A model generated the notes under the pieces. That model was not told the origin of the DNA. It saw only the letters and a program-made list of their open reading frames with translations, and did not search any database. From NCBI GenBank assembly GCA_027604185.1, contig JADGKB010000019.1:62001-126000 (forward strand): a DNA stretch of 64,000 nt, read 5' to 3'. The stretch is from Boothiomyces macroporosus. Taxonomy: Eukaryota; Chytridiomycota; Chytridiomycetes; Rhizophydiales; Terramycetaceae. The stretch's first letter is position 1, and each line of letters begins with the position of its first letter. The translations under genes and the position numbers were made by a program. Of the stretch, positions 1 to 9,779 are shown piece by piece.

Positions 1-898
1 TGCTTGATACTGGTACTCGCCAGCATTATTTTCATTGCAGATTTCCTATCCCAGCTTGTAAATGATTTTAATATAGCTTGTTGTTCCAATCCTCATCCAT
101 TCGTGGCAGCGAATATTCCATTTCCTGTTAGGAAGGCTAATTTTGCTCTTGTCTGGATTCTACTGGATAGATTCATCATCTGTACAAATCAAGAAGCTGC
201 TCAAGCCTAATCCAGTTGGGAATGGTAGAACATTGATTATTGCAAACCATTCATCTTACTTGGATATCTTGTACTTTAATTTTCGGTAAGAAATAGTTTA
301 CAAGCTTCTCTCCAATCTTTTTGCAAGTATCAAAGGAAGGGAAAGTTAGGGGAGTTTCTGGTTGGCAGATGCTTGGAGAATGCTCTCAAGTTTTGGATTT
401 CACAGATGGGATGACATTAAAGGAATATTTGAAGGAAGATCGTACCAATTTGCCTCTGGTAATATTCCCAGAAGTAATCAGTTTGTAATTTAGGGAACAA
501 CTTCAAATGGAAGAGGGGTGTTGCAGTTTCTCCCTGTCTTTGAAGAATTCAATCCTCAGGAATTCAATCTATGTGTGCAAGTCGTTGGTTTGAAGTATGA
601 ATGGAGTGAGTTCTGTCCTTGCTACACTACAGGACACATGCTCAATCATTATTGGAGGGTCTTGAACCAGTTTTCAAACTCCTTAAAAGTACTGTACTTG
701 GATCCCTCCCAAATTGGATTATCTAGTGATGCAAAGCAAGTTTACAACAAATCTGAAGGGTTGATTGGCTCACAGCTTTCCATGTATTTGGCTCAAACAT
801 TGCGAACAAGAAAAGTTGGTAAGAGTGCGCATGATAAAGTAACCTTTTTGGACTACTTTAATGAAAGAGAAAATCCCAAATACCTAAAGACTAAATAA
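1..898 (+). CDS. Lysophospholipid acyltransferase (PlsC/LPLAT), 5' partial
   Basis: Membrane acyltransferase that would transfer an acyl chain to a lysophospholipid or glycerol-3-phosphate derivative. After removing three mini-introns (58-76, 286-304, 474-493) one frame runs from base 1 to the TAA at 896-898, about 279 visible residues. Two family motifs appear: NHSSYLD (the catalytic NHxxxxD box) and, restored only by splicing the third intron, EGTTSNGR (the EGTxxxR box). Hydrophobic stretches lie near the visible N-terminus, as expected for an ER membrane enzyme. No ATG precedes the frame, so the start lies left of the window. The exact substrate (LPA, LPC or other) cannot be told. It converges on the LYAR-like gene with only 12 bp between stops. 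Confidence 0.85.
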
Positions 899-910
899 AA
901 TATGATTCTA

Positions 911-1606
911 TTAAATATTGATTTTAAGAGTTTCATCAACGAAGGATAAAGTCAAGATTTGGTCCAAGTTCACTTTGACATCCTTCTTTGACAGCTTCTT
1001 TTCGACTAATTCTTTGAATTCAGCCAAAGTCAATTCTGATTTCAAACGATTAATTCGAAATTTACCTTTTTCAATATAGATTTAACAGCTTTCTTTACCG
1101 CGTCTGATCCATCATCAGATTCCTTTTCAACCTTGGTTTTCTTTTCTGGTGATTCAGCTTTCTCTGACTTTCTCTTCTTTGATTTTTCTTTGGCAGGTTC
1201 AACTGTTTCTTTGACAGGTTCTTGCACTGGTTCTTGAGCCGTCTTTTTCTTTATTTGATCAATCAATGATTCAGACTTTATTGGCTTGGCGACATTTTCA
1301 GATTTGGTTTCTGGCTGAGCTTTTGGTTGATCCTTCTTTTTATTTTCAGTTTTCTAAAGTTGGAAAATAATTACCTTGCCCTTGTATAATGCACCTTGAT
1401 ACTTTTCAGCTTCTGAAATACAGGAATTGTGTTTCTTGTAGTCCTGTCCTTGGAATGAAGTTGAGCAGTCTGGATAAAACTATTGTTACCGATACAAGAG
1501 AATGTTGATCCGCATCTGTTATAATGTTGATCCAACTTTGGTTTCTTGATTGTTTCTTGGCAATAATCGCTGTATTAGCTATCCCATACCACACGAACGA
1601 TACCAT
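911..1606 (-). CDS. LYAR: LYAR-like nucleolar C2HC zinc-finger protein
   Basis: Start ATG at 1604-1606. Removing introns of 20, 20 and 21 nt gives an N-terminal LYAR-type zinc finger: MVSFVCDYC, then QHYNRC, FSCIDC, and a second unit DYKKHNSCISEAEKYQG, matching the conserved 'ISE.EKYQG' tail of LYAR fingers. The middle is a long Lys/Glu/Pro-rich region with a run like KKRKSEKAE, typical of nucleolar proteins. LYAR proteins act in rRNA processing and chromatin. The final exon is uncertain: the conserved-looking C-terminal frame (ELTLAEFKELVEKKL, ending at 911) is not joined by any GT-AG mini-intron; otherwise the protein ends at a TGA at 1042. Divergent from eL38 across 101 bp. Confidence 0.8.
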
Positions 1607-1707
1607 TTGTTCTAAAAACAAAAAGAATTATAAAACGAATTTGATTGGATGAAAATTTTCCGTTGAGAGAAAAAGAAAAAATAAAAGTCAAAAATTTACT
1701 TTTTCAA

Positions 1708-1936
1708 ATGGTAACTGACAATTAATCCATAGCCAAAGGAAATCAAGGAAATCAAGGAATTCTTATCCACTGCTCGCCGTGCTGATGCCAAGGCAATCAG
1801 AATTCAAAAGACTGCTCAAAAGAGCAAGTTCAAGCTCAGATGCTCAAAGTACCTTTACACTCTTGTTGTCACTGATGCTCAAAAAGCAGAAAAGTTGGTT
1901 GCCTCCCTTCCACCTTCCCTTTTGACCAAGGCCTAA
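1708..1936 (+). CDS. RPL38: 60S ribosomal protein L38 (eL38)
   Basis: The ATG (1708-1710) is followed at once by a 22-nt intron (1711-1732); exon 2 then gives [12 protein letters not shown] and continues through [23 protein letters not shown] and SLPPSLL to a stop at 1934-1936, 68 residues, against 70 in other eukaryotes. An intron right behind the start codon is a common place for introns in ribosomal protein genes. It is a structural protein of the large ribosomal subunit. It shares a 101-bp divergent promoter with the LYAR-like gene, so both ribosome-biogenesis genes may be co-expressed (inference). Confidence 0.95.
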
Positions 1937-2109
1937 TTTCATGTTGCGAATATAATATTGGTATACAATGACTTTGTTTATGTTAAATATGGACTGAAGA
2001 CGCAAGTCTTTAGGAATCAAAGTCATGAGAGGGCAGTATGTATGTATTGTGCTTGATTGACAGTTTTTATGAGACTTAATTATATACACTGAGGTTTATT
2101 TTACATGAG

Positions 2110-2997
2110 TCAACTAGTAATAACTTGGATTGGCGCTTTGAGCGTGTAAGTATTTCCATCCGCTACAACTATGCCTACAGATAGGGAGTGCTTGATATTG
2201 ATGTAGCTGCCATTGACGTCTGATTCTACAAACCCATTCAGGCGAAAGATTTCCAGAGGCATCATGACAGTTCCATCTTGGTATTCAAACTCATTGTGGG
2301 ACAATTGTGTAGTAAATAGAGCCCTTTCCTCTTTTTGAACCACATTCATATATGGATCCCAACTAGATCGTCTGTATTTGACTTTGACTGCAGCTTCTTC
2401 AATCAAAGAATAGGTCACGCTTTGGATTCTTTGAGATCCAACGATAATTAATTTTGGCCTGAACGGGCTGATCAAGAACTGTAGGTCATCTTCTGTATGA
2501 AGGAGTAATGCTCTAGATCCTTCAATTGAAAAAAGCAGGTTGGAAGATTCAGCAAACATGCGATAATTAGACAATACTTTATCCGCAAAGTTAGCTGGTA
2601 TAATGACATTGAGTTTCAACGTACAGATATTTGTTTTGTTAAAGTAAAACTCTGCACGGTATGTTATGCAGCCATTGACTAATTTAACAGAGTTGAGGAA
2701 CCCTTCAGGCGATACTCTTTGGTGATATTCGGTTGTTTCATTCATGTTTGGTTCAAGTTGATATTCTTGCGATACGAATACATGATCTTCAGCCTTCTTG
2801 TTGAAAATAGTTTCGGTGCCAATGATCTTTACAGCAATAGGGCCTTTGGTGTTTGATTTGATTGTGAAATGAAAGTAGCTAGAGTCTTTCCTTGCAGCCA
2901 CGATTTCAGGGATGATAGTAAGGGAGATCAGAGTGTTTCCAGAGATGTAGGTGTGTCTGCAGGCGTTTGACAGGTTTGTTTGCGAGTTTACGGTCAT
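2110..2997 (-). CDS. Arrestin-like (arrestin/VPS26 fold) protein
   Basis: Uninterrupted 295-residue frame from ATG at 2995-2997. The pattern resembles arrestin-domain proteins: an N-terminal beta-rich half (SYFHFTIKSNTKGPIAVKI, then TYRAEFYFN) and a C-terminal half ending in SYINIKHSLSVGIVVADG followed by a final 'PI.V' strand, like the 'I.H.L.V.I ... PI.I' end of arrestin C domains. No transmembrane segment or signal peptide. Arrestin-like proteins usually act as trafficking adaptors. I see no PPxY motif for ubiquitin-ligase binding. The assignment rests on pattern only. Downstream of it lies the 3' end of eL38; upstream is a 380-bp spacer before the velvet cluster. Confidence 0.45.
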   Translation of the reverse strand: MTVNSQTNLSNACRHTYISGNTLISLTIIPEIVAARKDSSYFHFTIKSNTKGPIAVKIIGTETIFNKKAEDHVFVSQEYQLEPNMNETTEYHQRVSPEGFLNSVKLVNGCITYRAEFYFNKTNICTLKLNVIIPANFADKVLSNYRMFAESSNLLFSIEGSRALLLHTEDDLQFLISPFRPKLIIVGSQRIQSVTYSLIEEAAVKVKYRRSSWDPYMNVVQKEERALFTTQLSHNEFEYQDGTVMMPLEIFRLNGFVESDVNGSYINIKHSLSVGIVVADGNTYTLKAPIQVITS

Positions 2998-3377
2998 TTT
3001 TAGCCAGTAAGAGGAAAACGTTTTTCAAATTTCACCATAAGCGGTTGAGTCAGCATCAGGTGAGCACGCCACAAGGTGCTACAGGACAACCAGCAACAAA
3101 ATAAAGCAAAGGAAATGAATTATTTGGTACCACGTAAATGTGGAGCTCCCAGAGAGGATTTCGTCTAATCAACTTTGATATTTTCGATCGCAATTGATTG
3201 GAGTTTTAATTTCAAGTTGGTCAAAAGCGGATACCATCTCTTTCAAAACTCGATCGACCTGCCCAGGAAAGCAATGAAACCCCGATAGCTGGAACAATGT
3301 AAAAAAATGAAATAACCGGGTCGAGATGATGGATATACTTTATTAAATCATTCCAAACTAATTTAGCACAAATATCT
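2998..3377. other. Intergenic spacer, no gene recognised
   Basis: About 380 bp between the start of the arrestin-like gene and the end of velvet gene 1. I tried both strands, allowing 20-nt introns, and found no convincing coding frame; the longest ATG-led frame is under 20 codons. It presumably holds the promoter of the arrestin-like gene. Confidence 0.4.
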
Positions 3378-3950
3378 CTAGGAATTTCTTTTCTGTTTAA
3401 ATTCTACACCCTGTAGCTCAAACGCTTTTGACAGTTTCGTGTGGACATTTTCCTTTTTATATTCGTTCAGTTTATAAATATTAAATAATTCCGTGTTTAG
3501 CTCATCGGCTAGTATTTCTGGTTGGGTTATATTGATTAAATGGCATTTAAATCTATAGCATCCTGGTGTTTTTATGTATAGATCATTAAATATAAAAAAT
3601 ATCTTTGCTCTGCCATCCTCTGGATCGACTAGTACCTTTCCCTCGACAGTGGTTTGTCCCAACAAGTTTTCCTGGTATTGACGGTGTGCTGACCTGCTAG
3701 CTATTAACGTTTGCTGAACGTTATTATCTTCTCCAATCAAGACGATGTTACACAAAAATCTATAGTAACAAAGCTGAATTAAAAATTAATTACCTCGTCC
3801 TTTCTCGACTCGTTTTCAACTTCAACTTGAAATATTGGTATAGGCGCACTAAATTAAAAAAAGATACATATGACTCTTTATATACGGTCTTGTCAATCCG
3901 CATTCTCTTCCTCGTAATGGCTGCTGTCTTATGGAGAAGCGATATCCCAT
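3378..3950 (-). CDS. Velvet-domain protein 1
   Basis: Start ATG at 3948-3950; two mini-introns (19 and 20 nt) give a 177-residue protein that is almost entirely one velvet domain. N-terminal signature: FSIRQQPLRGRECGL (velvet 'R.QP...R.CG'), then the middle block around SAHRQYQENLLG and LVDPEDGRAKIFFIFNDLYIKTPGCYRF, corresponding to the velvet 'F.F.DL.I...G.YR..F.L' core, and a C-terminal tail with SKAFELQGVEF. Velvet proteins are NF-kappaB-like fungal DNA-binding regulators of development and secondary metabolism, usually working as dimers. First of four tandem same-strand paralogs; the shared gene structure indicates local duplication. Confidence 0.8.
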
Positions 3951-4072
3951 TTCGTTGGAAGCGAATTGTCAATCGAGGTGAATTTTTTCTGGCTCCCTAT
4001 ATGGCCATGAGCGGATCCACCATTCCCGGAATTTCAACCATGTAGCTCAACACCATAGTTATCCTGAATCAA

Positions 4073-4393
4073 TTACAAGATGAACTGATAACGAAAGAGT
4101 CCATAGAGACGCAAAATAAAAAAATTATTTGGTATTTTAAAGTGGAAAGATATCTTCAAGTATTTTCGTTGGTAAACTAAATTGAAATGAATTTGATCGA
4201 TCTTTAGATTATACCTGCTATGATTTAGTGGATCTGCTGTTGAAACACGAATCATGCTAGCAATTGTTTTCAAATTTTCTTGAGGATCCTCGCCCTCTTT
4301 AAAGATTATTGTTCTTACTGTTATTACTTTATATCCTTCTTGAAATTGGGTCAGTGAAGACAGGGGACAAACTGCAAATGTGAATTGCAGCAA
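4073..4393 (-). other. Unassigned open frame between velvet genes 1 and 2
   Basis: A 106-codon frame with no in-frame ATG at its 5' end; the only plausible internal start gives MIRVSTADPLNHSRYNL. The first half looks protein-like (EGEDPQENLKTIASMIRVS), but the last 30 residues look like translated noncoding DNA. It may be a relic or an exon whose partners I could not place. It shares no visible motif with the velvet neighbours. The remaining sequence of the 3951-4527 spacer shows nothing else. Confidence 0.2.
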
Positions 4394-4527
4394 ATTGAAA
4401 GGCAGTTATTGTTTAATGTTAGGCCAACCACAGCAAGAACGCTAAAATCTTGGAATCGCCTTTATTAATAGTATACTACGATCCAGTTATTAAATTTACT
4501 GATAAATGGTAAGGAACCACCCTGTTA

Positions 4528-5100
4528 CTACCAATTTTTCAATTTCTTTGGATTTATTTCGTAGCCTTGTAATCTGAAAGAATCTGTCAAGATACACGTT
4601 AAAGGAGTTTTTTTGAATCCATTTAACTTTTGTATCGGTACTGGATCAGTTATAACCTGAGAGCAAGTGATAAATTCCTGATTACAGTCAATCAAATTAC
4701 ACTGGAATCTGTAGTAGCCTGGTGTTTTAATATGTATATCATTATAGATGAAAAATATTTTTTGCTTTCCGTCTTCTGGATCTACTAGAACATTTCCTTT
4801 TTCCAGAGTATTTCCTACCAGATGTTCCTGATACTTTCTATGTGCTGAAACACTTCCCAATAGGGTATGCTGTAAAGATCCATCTTCGCCTAGAAGCACT
4901 ATCATGCAATAATAACTTAAAGATTTCAACTATGTTAGTTATATTTACTTTTTCCTTGTCGACTGGCAAGTCCAGCTGTAAAATTAGCACGGGAGAACTA
5001 TCATCAATTACATTTACATTAGGCTTTTTATGTAGGGTTTAGTTAAACCACATTCTCTTCCTTCTGTTGGTAGTTGTCTGACTGTAAAGCCGGGATACAT
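4528..5100 (-). CDS. Velvet-domain protein 2
   Basis: Start ATG at 5098-5100, giving MYPGFTVRQLPTEGRECGL. Introns of 20 and 19 nt are removed to reach YIKSLISPVLILQLDL and then the core with LLGSVSAHRKYQEHLVG, LVDPEDGKQKIFFIYND and IKTPGYYRFQC. 177 residues, the same length and intron positions as velvet 1. The C-terminal motif LTDSFRLQGYEI corresponds to the 'L...F..QG..I' end of velvet domains. Very close to velvet 3 in sequence, so likely a recent duplicate. No nuclear localisation signal beyond a short basic tail. Confidence 0.82.
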
Positions 5101-6058
5101 CTTGGATATTGCGAAAACTATCAAAAAATTAGACTGCTCAAATTCCGTTCCTATGTGATTTTTATCTCAACAACCACAAAGTGTTTCAGATCCTTTAAAT
5201 CAATCCTGTCGCAATTTACAGGGCCTTATATCCAAACCTGTCTATCTGGCCTCGATTATCAAAATCATAATTAATCATCTGTCACGGTGTAATCGGCCTT
5301 TACGGATTAAAAGTTGCCTTTATATAAATCTTGGAGTTTCATTTGTTTTCATGTGTTGGTTTTACAAATACTGGTGGTGGAGCAATACCCGCCGATTTTG
5401 ATCCTTGTGGCGGGAATGGTGGGTTAAGTGAAAGAAAAATAACCAAAAAGGGATTGGAAAAAGCAGAACAGTTTCAATTTAATAGCTGTGTTCCATATTA
5501 AGATTTAAATAATAAATCCAAAGCCTTGACAGTTCGGAAATAGACACTATTAGAATTATATTTTCTCAAATTTAAGGCTAACAATTATTTTTAAAAACAG
5601 ATCAAGTAAATGATTAGCAAGCTATTTCACATACTGTCATACAGTTTTAGAGTATTGATGGTGCAGGAATAGTCACGCGGGGTATCTTTCAATGATCAAA
5701 ATGAGTGTTTATGACCTTGATTGCAGTCAATTAATGAGCAGCAAAAAGATATTTCTTCCAAGATCAAGCCCTGGATGGAATATTGCGCTTACAATGTGGA
5801 CAAGGTTTTTATAGATGGCTGATTTATTAGTCGACAGGTGTTCAAATCACTCGATAACTGATTATAAACATTTATTCGGTAATGAGAATTGCGGTTTAAA
5901 GATAAAGCTTCAAGCAGAGTCTTCACATTCAAAATCATGGTCAGAATGGAAACTTTGATCAATAGTTGTTGATGTTTTTGGATTCAAATTTAATAATTTG
6001 ATAGATATTCAAGCAAATTTGGACTAGCTGGTTATTCAAAATTAATTTCTGTTTATAT
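5101..6058. other. Long spacer between velvet genes 2 and 3
   Basis: About 960 bp with no frame I can support on either strand, even allowing 20-nt introns. This is much longer than the usual 12-150 bp spacers in this window. It may be promoter sequence of velvet gene 2 or a decayed duplicate. Confidence 0.4.
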
Positions 6059-6628
6059 TTACTTACAAATCTTTGTGTGAAATTCGTATCCCTGGATCTT
6101 GAAGGATTCAACCAGCATACTAGAATAGTTTTCCTTTTTATAGCCATTAAGCCTTTGGATTTGGAACAAGTCTGTTTTTAAACAATTACTTAAAATCTGG
6201 CTATAATTAAAATCTAAAAGGTAGCATAAAAATCGATAGTCTCCAGGAGTCTTGATGTGATAATCATTAAATATGAAATATATCTTTGCTTTCCCATCTT
6301 CAGGATCGACTAAAACCACACCTTTCGTTATGGTTTCTCCCAGTAAATGTTGTTGAAATTTTACATGAGCAGAAACACTTCCAATGAGAGTGTGCTGAAT
6401 TGCGTCATCTTCACCGATTAGTATCACTTTGCAGTAATAATTTAGATGCTGCAACTAGAATCAGAATTAGATACTTGTTCTTTTTCTTTTGACAAATCGA
6501 GCTGAAGGATTAATTCAGGCAGGCTATCGTAAGACTACAGTTTACATTAAACTTTTGATATAAGGTCTCGTTAGTCCACACTCTCGGCCTTTTCGAGGCT
6601 GCTGTCTTATTGTAAAGTTGCCATACAT
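6059..6628 (-). CDS. Velvet-domain protein 3
   Basis: Start ATG at 6626-6628 (MYGNFTIRQQPRKGREC). Removing introns of 22 and 20 nt gives 175 residues: a velvet N-terminal block, SLILPELILQLDLSKEKEQ, then GSVSAHVKFQQHLLGET, LVDPEDGKAKIYFIFND and IKTPGDYRFLCYLLDF, and a C-terminal ESFKIQGYEF. Same architecture and intron placement as velvet 1 and 2. Probably a nuclear regulator; partner unknown. Its 5' spacer is 555 bp long. Confidence 0.82.
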
Positions 6629-7183
6629 GATTCAAGGTCGGCTTTTACAATTTATGGAGCGAAAAAAGGGATACCAATTTTTCTAAATTTATGGTAGAAG
6701 TACTTGCATAATGAGTGAAAGGACATTCATTATCGTGATCGCATTTAATACCGAGCAGCTTTATCTGCATCTGATCTATTTTATTGATTGTCTTTACCTG
6801 CCCAGAATTTGAATGAGTTATGACTCATTATTGTTCAGCGGATAAATATTCACTCAAAGGATCCACACAAACAAGTATCAGAAACCTCTTTATAAAATCT
6901 TGCTATTAGTTACCATTGATTGCGCTACATTATAGTATGTGGATTTGGTTTATTGAAACACTTTTGCTGATTAATAGAAAATATATTGTTCCATACTATC
7001 AAGCGAGGTGAAGATCCAAAGAGAAGCATTTTCAATGAGATACACGCATAAATACACACGTATATGCTAAAGTAGAAGAGAATCCACCAAATACCATATT
7101 TGACACCTTCAAATCAATCAGTATCCATAAAAAAGCATCTTTTAGTTTATTGTGTCACGGCATCAACTCTACTCTCTGTACAT
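6629..7183. other. Spacer between velvet genes 3 and 4
   Basis: About 555 bp with no recognisable gene; AT-rich, no convincing frame on either strand. Confidence 0.4.
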
Positions 7184-7745
7184 TCAATCCAGTTCTTTTA
7201 GTTTTCTATTTTTCATGTTCACCCCTTGCTTTTCAAATGATCTGGTAATAATAGAGTTGTCTGCGCTTTTTTTAAAATCATGTAGGGAATAGATTTCAAA
7301 ATCATTGGTATTCACAACTATAGGAGGCACGTTCAAACTACATTAGTAATATTTACTCGTTCATATTGAAAACACTACATTCGAAATTATACGTTCCAGG
7401 GGATTTGATATATATCTCTGGGAATACAAAATATATCTGTGGAGTCTGAGTAATGGGATCGGTCAGTATCTGCCCATGCATTGTACTTGGTCCAAAGATA
7501 TTTGTGTTATACCTTCGCAACGAGTGTACAGAGTTAATCAGGACAGTCTGGAATCCTTCTGAGCCTTTTAGTGTCAAATGGCACACTAAATTGTACGACG
7601 ATAGCTGTTCAATGGTCTTTCCCTCTAGAAATTGTACTTGAATAACTAATACTGGTAATAAACATGTTTTAAAGAATGGCTTTGTTAGTCCACATTCTCT
7701 TCCTGTCTTTGGCTGCTGAATTATCTTTACGGTATATTCATACAT
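7184..7745 (-). CDS. Velvet-domain protein 4 (most divergent copy)
   Basis: Start ATG at 7743-7745 (MYEYTVKIIQQPKTGREC). It lacks both introns of the other three copies in the N-terminal half: the frame runs straight through GLTKPFFKTCLLPVLVIQVQF. A single 19-nt intron near 7350 joins the core (QIYFVFPEIYIKSPGTYNF) to a C-terminal exon with FEIYSLHDFKK and TRSFEKQGVNM. 180 residues. The core 'FVFPEIYIKSPGTY' is the closest of the four to the classical velvet pattern 'FVFPDL.I...G.Y', so this may be the founder copy (inference). Confidence 0.8.
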
Positions 7746-8524
7746 GCTATTTAGATATTCTTGAGTATTTGATTTTTTCAATGGTTATATATCAAATTTG
7801 TTATTACTCATCATGAGTAATAATTATGGCACATACGCATACCAGCCAGAATGATCCAGGTGGCTGACGTGGAAAAACTTTTTCAAAAATTGGTTAGATA
7901 GACAAAATTATACTAAAATACGTGCCAATTGATTTGGCTTGGTAGTGGACAGCGATCCGCATTCAATGCTGATTAATCTGCACCTTGAATTTCAAAATTC
8001 TATGCATCTTTGAAAAAGTTCTTTATCCACTGGAAAAATTTTCCGGAACAAGGATATTGGTGACTAGGTGTGAGCGGGGGATAAACTGTTTACACAATTA
8101 CCAACTATCACGCAAGCGGATGTCAATCCCCACTTTGTTGGATTTAATTCTAAAAATATTTACCGATTAGCTTACTTGAATGATCGAGAATGGTAGATGC
8201 AGTTTTTTGGCAGAATGTAATCAATTGATTACACCCTCCTTTGCTGGTGCAACGCGCATGAAAATTTCTTTGGGTCAGTACTTGCCTCATTTTATTTCAC
8301 TATTGTACCCAAGGTATTGTCGATGTTATTAATACAGGCTGATCACATGGTCAGAGAGACACTCCAAATTCACATTTGTAGAAATTACAAGGCAATTCAA
8401 TTAGATAAAGAAGGGTGCTCGCGAGATCATTAACCTTTCAGTATACAATTCCAAGGTGCACAAAATGGTAGCGATATCAAAAATGCAAAGAAAAATTGAC
8501 AGTTTAGTGTTTATTCCACATTGA
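7746..8524. other. Spacer between velvet gene 4 and the CBS-like gene
   Basis: About 780 bp without a supportable gene; the longest frame on the + strand (7985-8170) has no family signal and no mini-intron-linked partner. Confidence 0.4.
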
Positions 8525-9659
8525 TTAGTACCCTCGTTTGATTAGGAATCGTAAAACATCAACTTTTGTAACAACTGCCAAAGGGAATTTTGCAGATTCA
8601 TCAGTCACAAATAATGCATGATGCTTATCAAACAGTTTTTCCAAGTCTTGCAACGGCGTATAAGGCGTAACTAACACATAATCTTCCGTCTTTGGAAATT
8701 TATACATATGGGCAGATACCAAATCATTCAGGTCAGCACTCTTTGTTTTTAAGATTTCAGTAGAGATTAAACCAATAATCCTTCTCTTTGAGTTTGTAAC
8801 TGGCAATTGTGAAAAGTCTCTTGCGCTCATTGTATCTAACGCTTGCTTTACTGTAGAATTAGAGAAAATGCTAGTAGCTTCTGGTAATTGCAAGTCTTCT
8901 ACGCATGCGCCTCTGTATTTGGATGCTAAATCAATAGATTCAATCATATCATGTTCGGCAAGCCATTCATCACTACATTAGCTCAACAAATACTTTAACA
9001 ATGTTTTGGAATAAGAAGTCGCACAATCCCCAAGGACACAGAGCTTCTTTCCAACGATAGATTTGGCTGCGTACACTACTGCTCCAGCTTGGACACCGAT
9101 TTGTACTTGGGTTTCTCTGATTGTCTTTCTTGCCTGCATGAAGGCGTTCTTTTCTGATACATAAACCAAGTCCGATTTTGATTCAGTGTCTCCAATCATT
9201 ACTCCAATTACTTGCTTATTCGGAAGCGATCGTTTAAGGCTCAATAATTCATCCTCTGAGTCCACATGGTAAATCAAAACTTCAAAATCGTTACCGAATG
9301 ATTTAACAATCTCTAAATAGTAGCTGAAATCAAATGGCTTCACAATCAATTGAGAATTGGTTTCCTTTGCAACTTTCTTTGCTTCGGCAACTGAATCAAT
9401 TGTGTGGATGATTTCAGCACCCAGCGCTTTCAACCATTGAATTTGTTCATTCGGAGCATTATTTAATGTGACGATAACTTTGCTCTGTCCGTATGAAGAA
9501 CCGACTAGGCCTACTTCAGTGGTAGCGATTTTCCCAAACTTTTTACAAATCAAGGCATATATATTATCATTTTGATGTCTGGTAGGACCATTGAATTCAG
9601 TTTGCGCCGCTATATATTACCATTTAATTACTCGTAGATTCATCAAGTTGGAACTTCAT
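8525..9659 (-). CDS. Cystathionine beta-synthase-like pseudoenzyme with CBS domain pair
   Basis: Start ATG at 9657-9659; a 22-nt intron (9610-9631) and a 21-nt intron near 8965 give 363 residues. The N-terminal two thirds follow a fold-type II PLP enzyme of the CBS family: FNGPTRHQND aligns where CBS has its lysine motif 'FN.GGSVKDR', NEQIQWLKALGAEIIHT matches 'EK...L.ALGAEI.RT', and NDEWLAEHDMIE matches the 'SDEWL...' linker before the regulatory domain. A CBS-domain pair follows (about residues 235-363). The PLP-binding lysine position is occupied by RHQN and the glycine-rich SGNTG loop is not conserved, so catalysis is unlikely. The about 75 residues normally ahead of the lysine are absent. 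A regulatory role is inference. Confidence 0.7.
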
Positions 9660-9779
9660 TTTTTGATTTCACAAATTGGGCAAGAAATATCATATCACTG
9701 ATGCTTACATAATCAAACATAAAAATGAGATCCCACAGAGCTGATCCAAATTTTAAAAATATCGGGTTAGCTCGAATTC

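Noticed and set aside
4..210. Open frame at the left edge as a separate gene
   Set aside because: It is out of frame with the acyltransferase; removing the intron at 58-76 gives a different frame that continues into the NHSSYLD motif.
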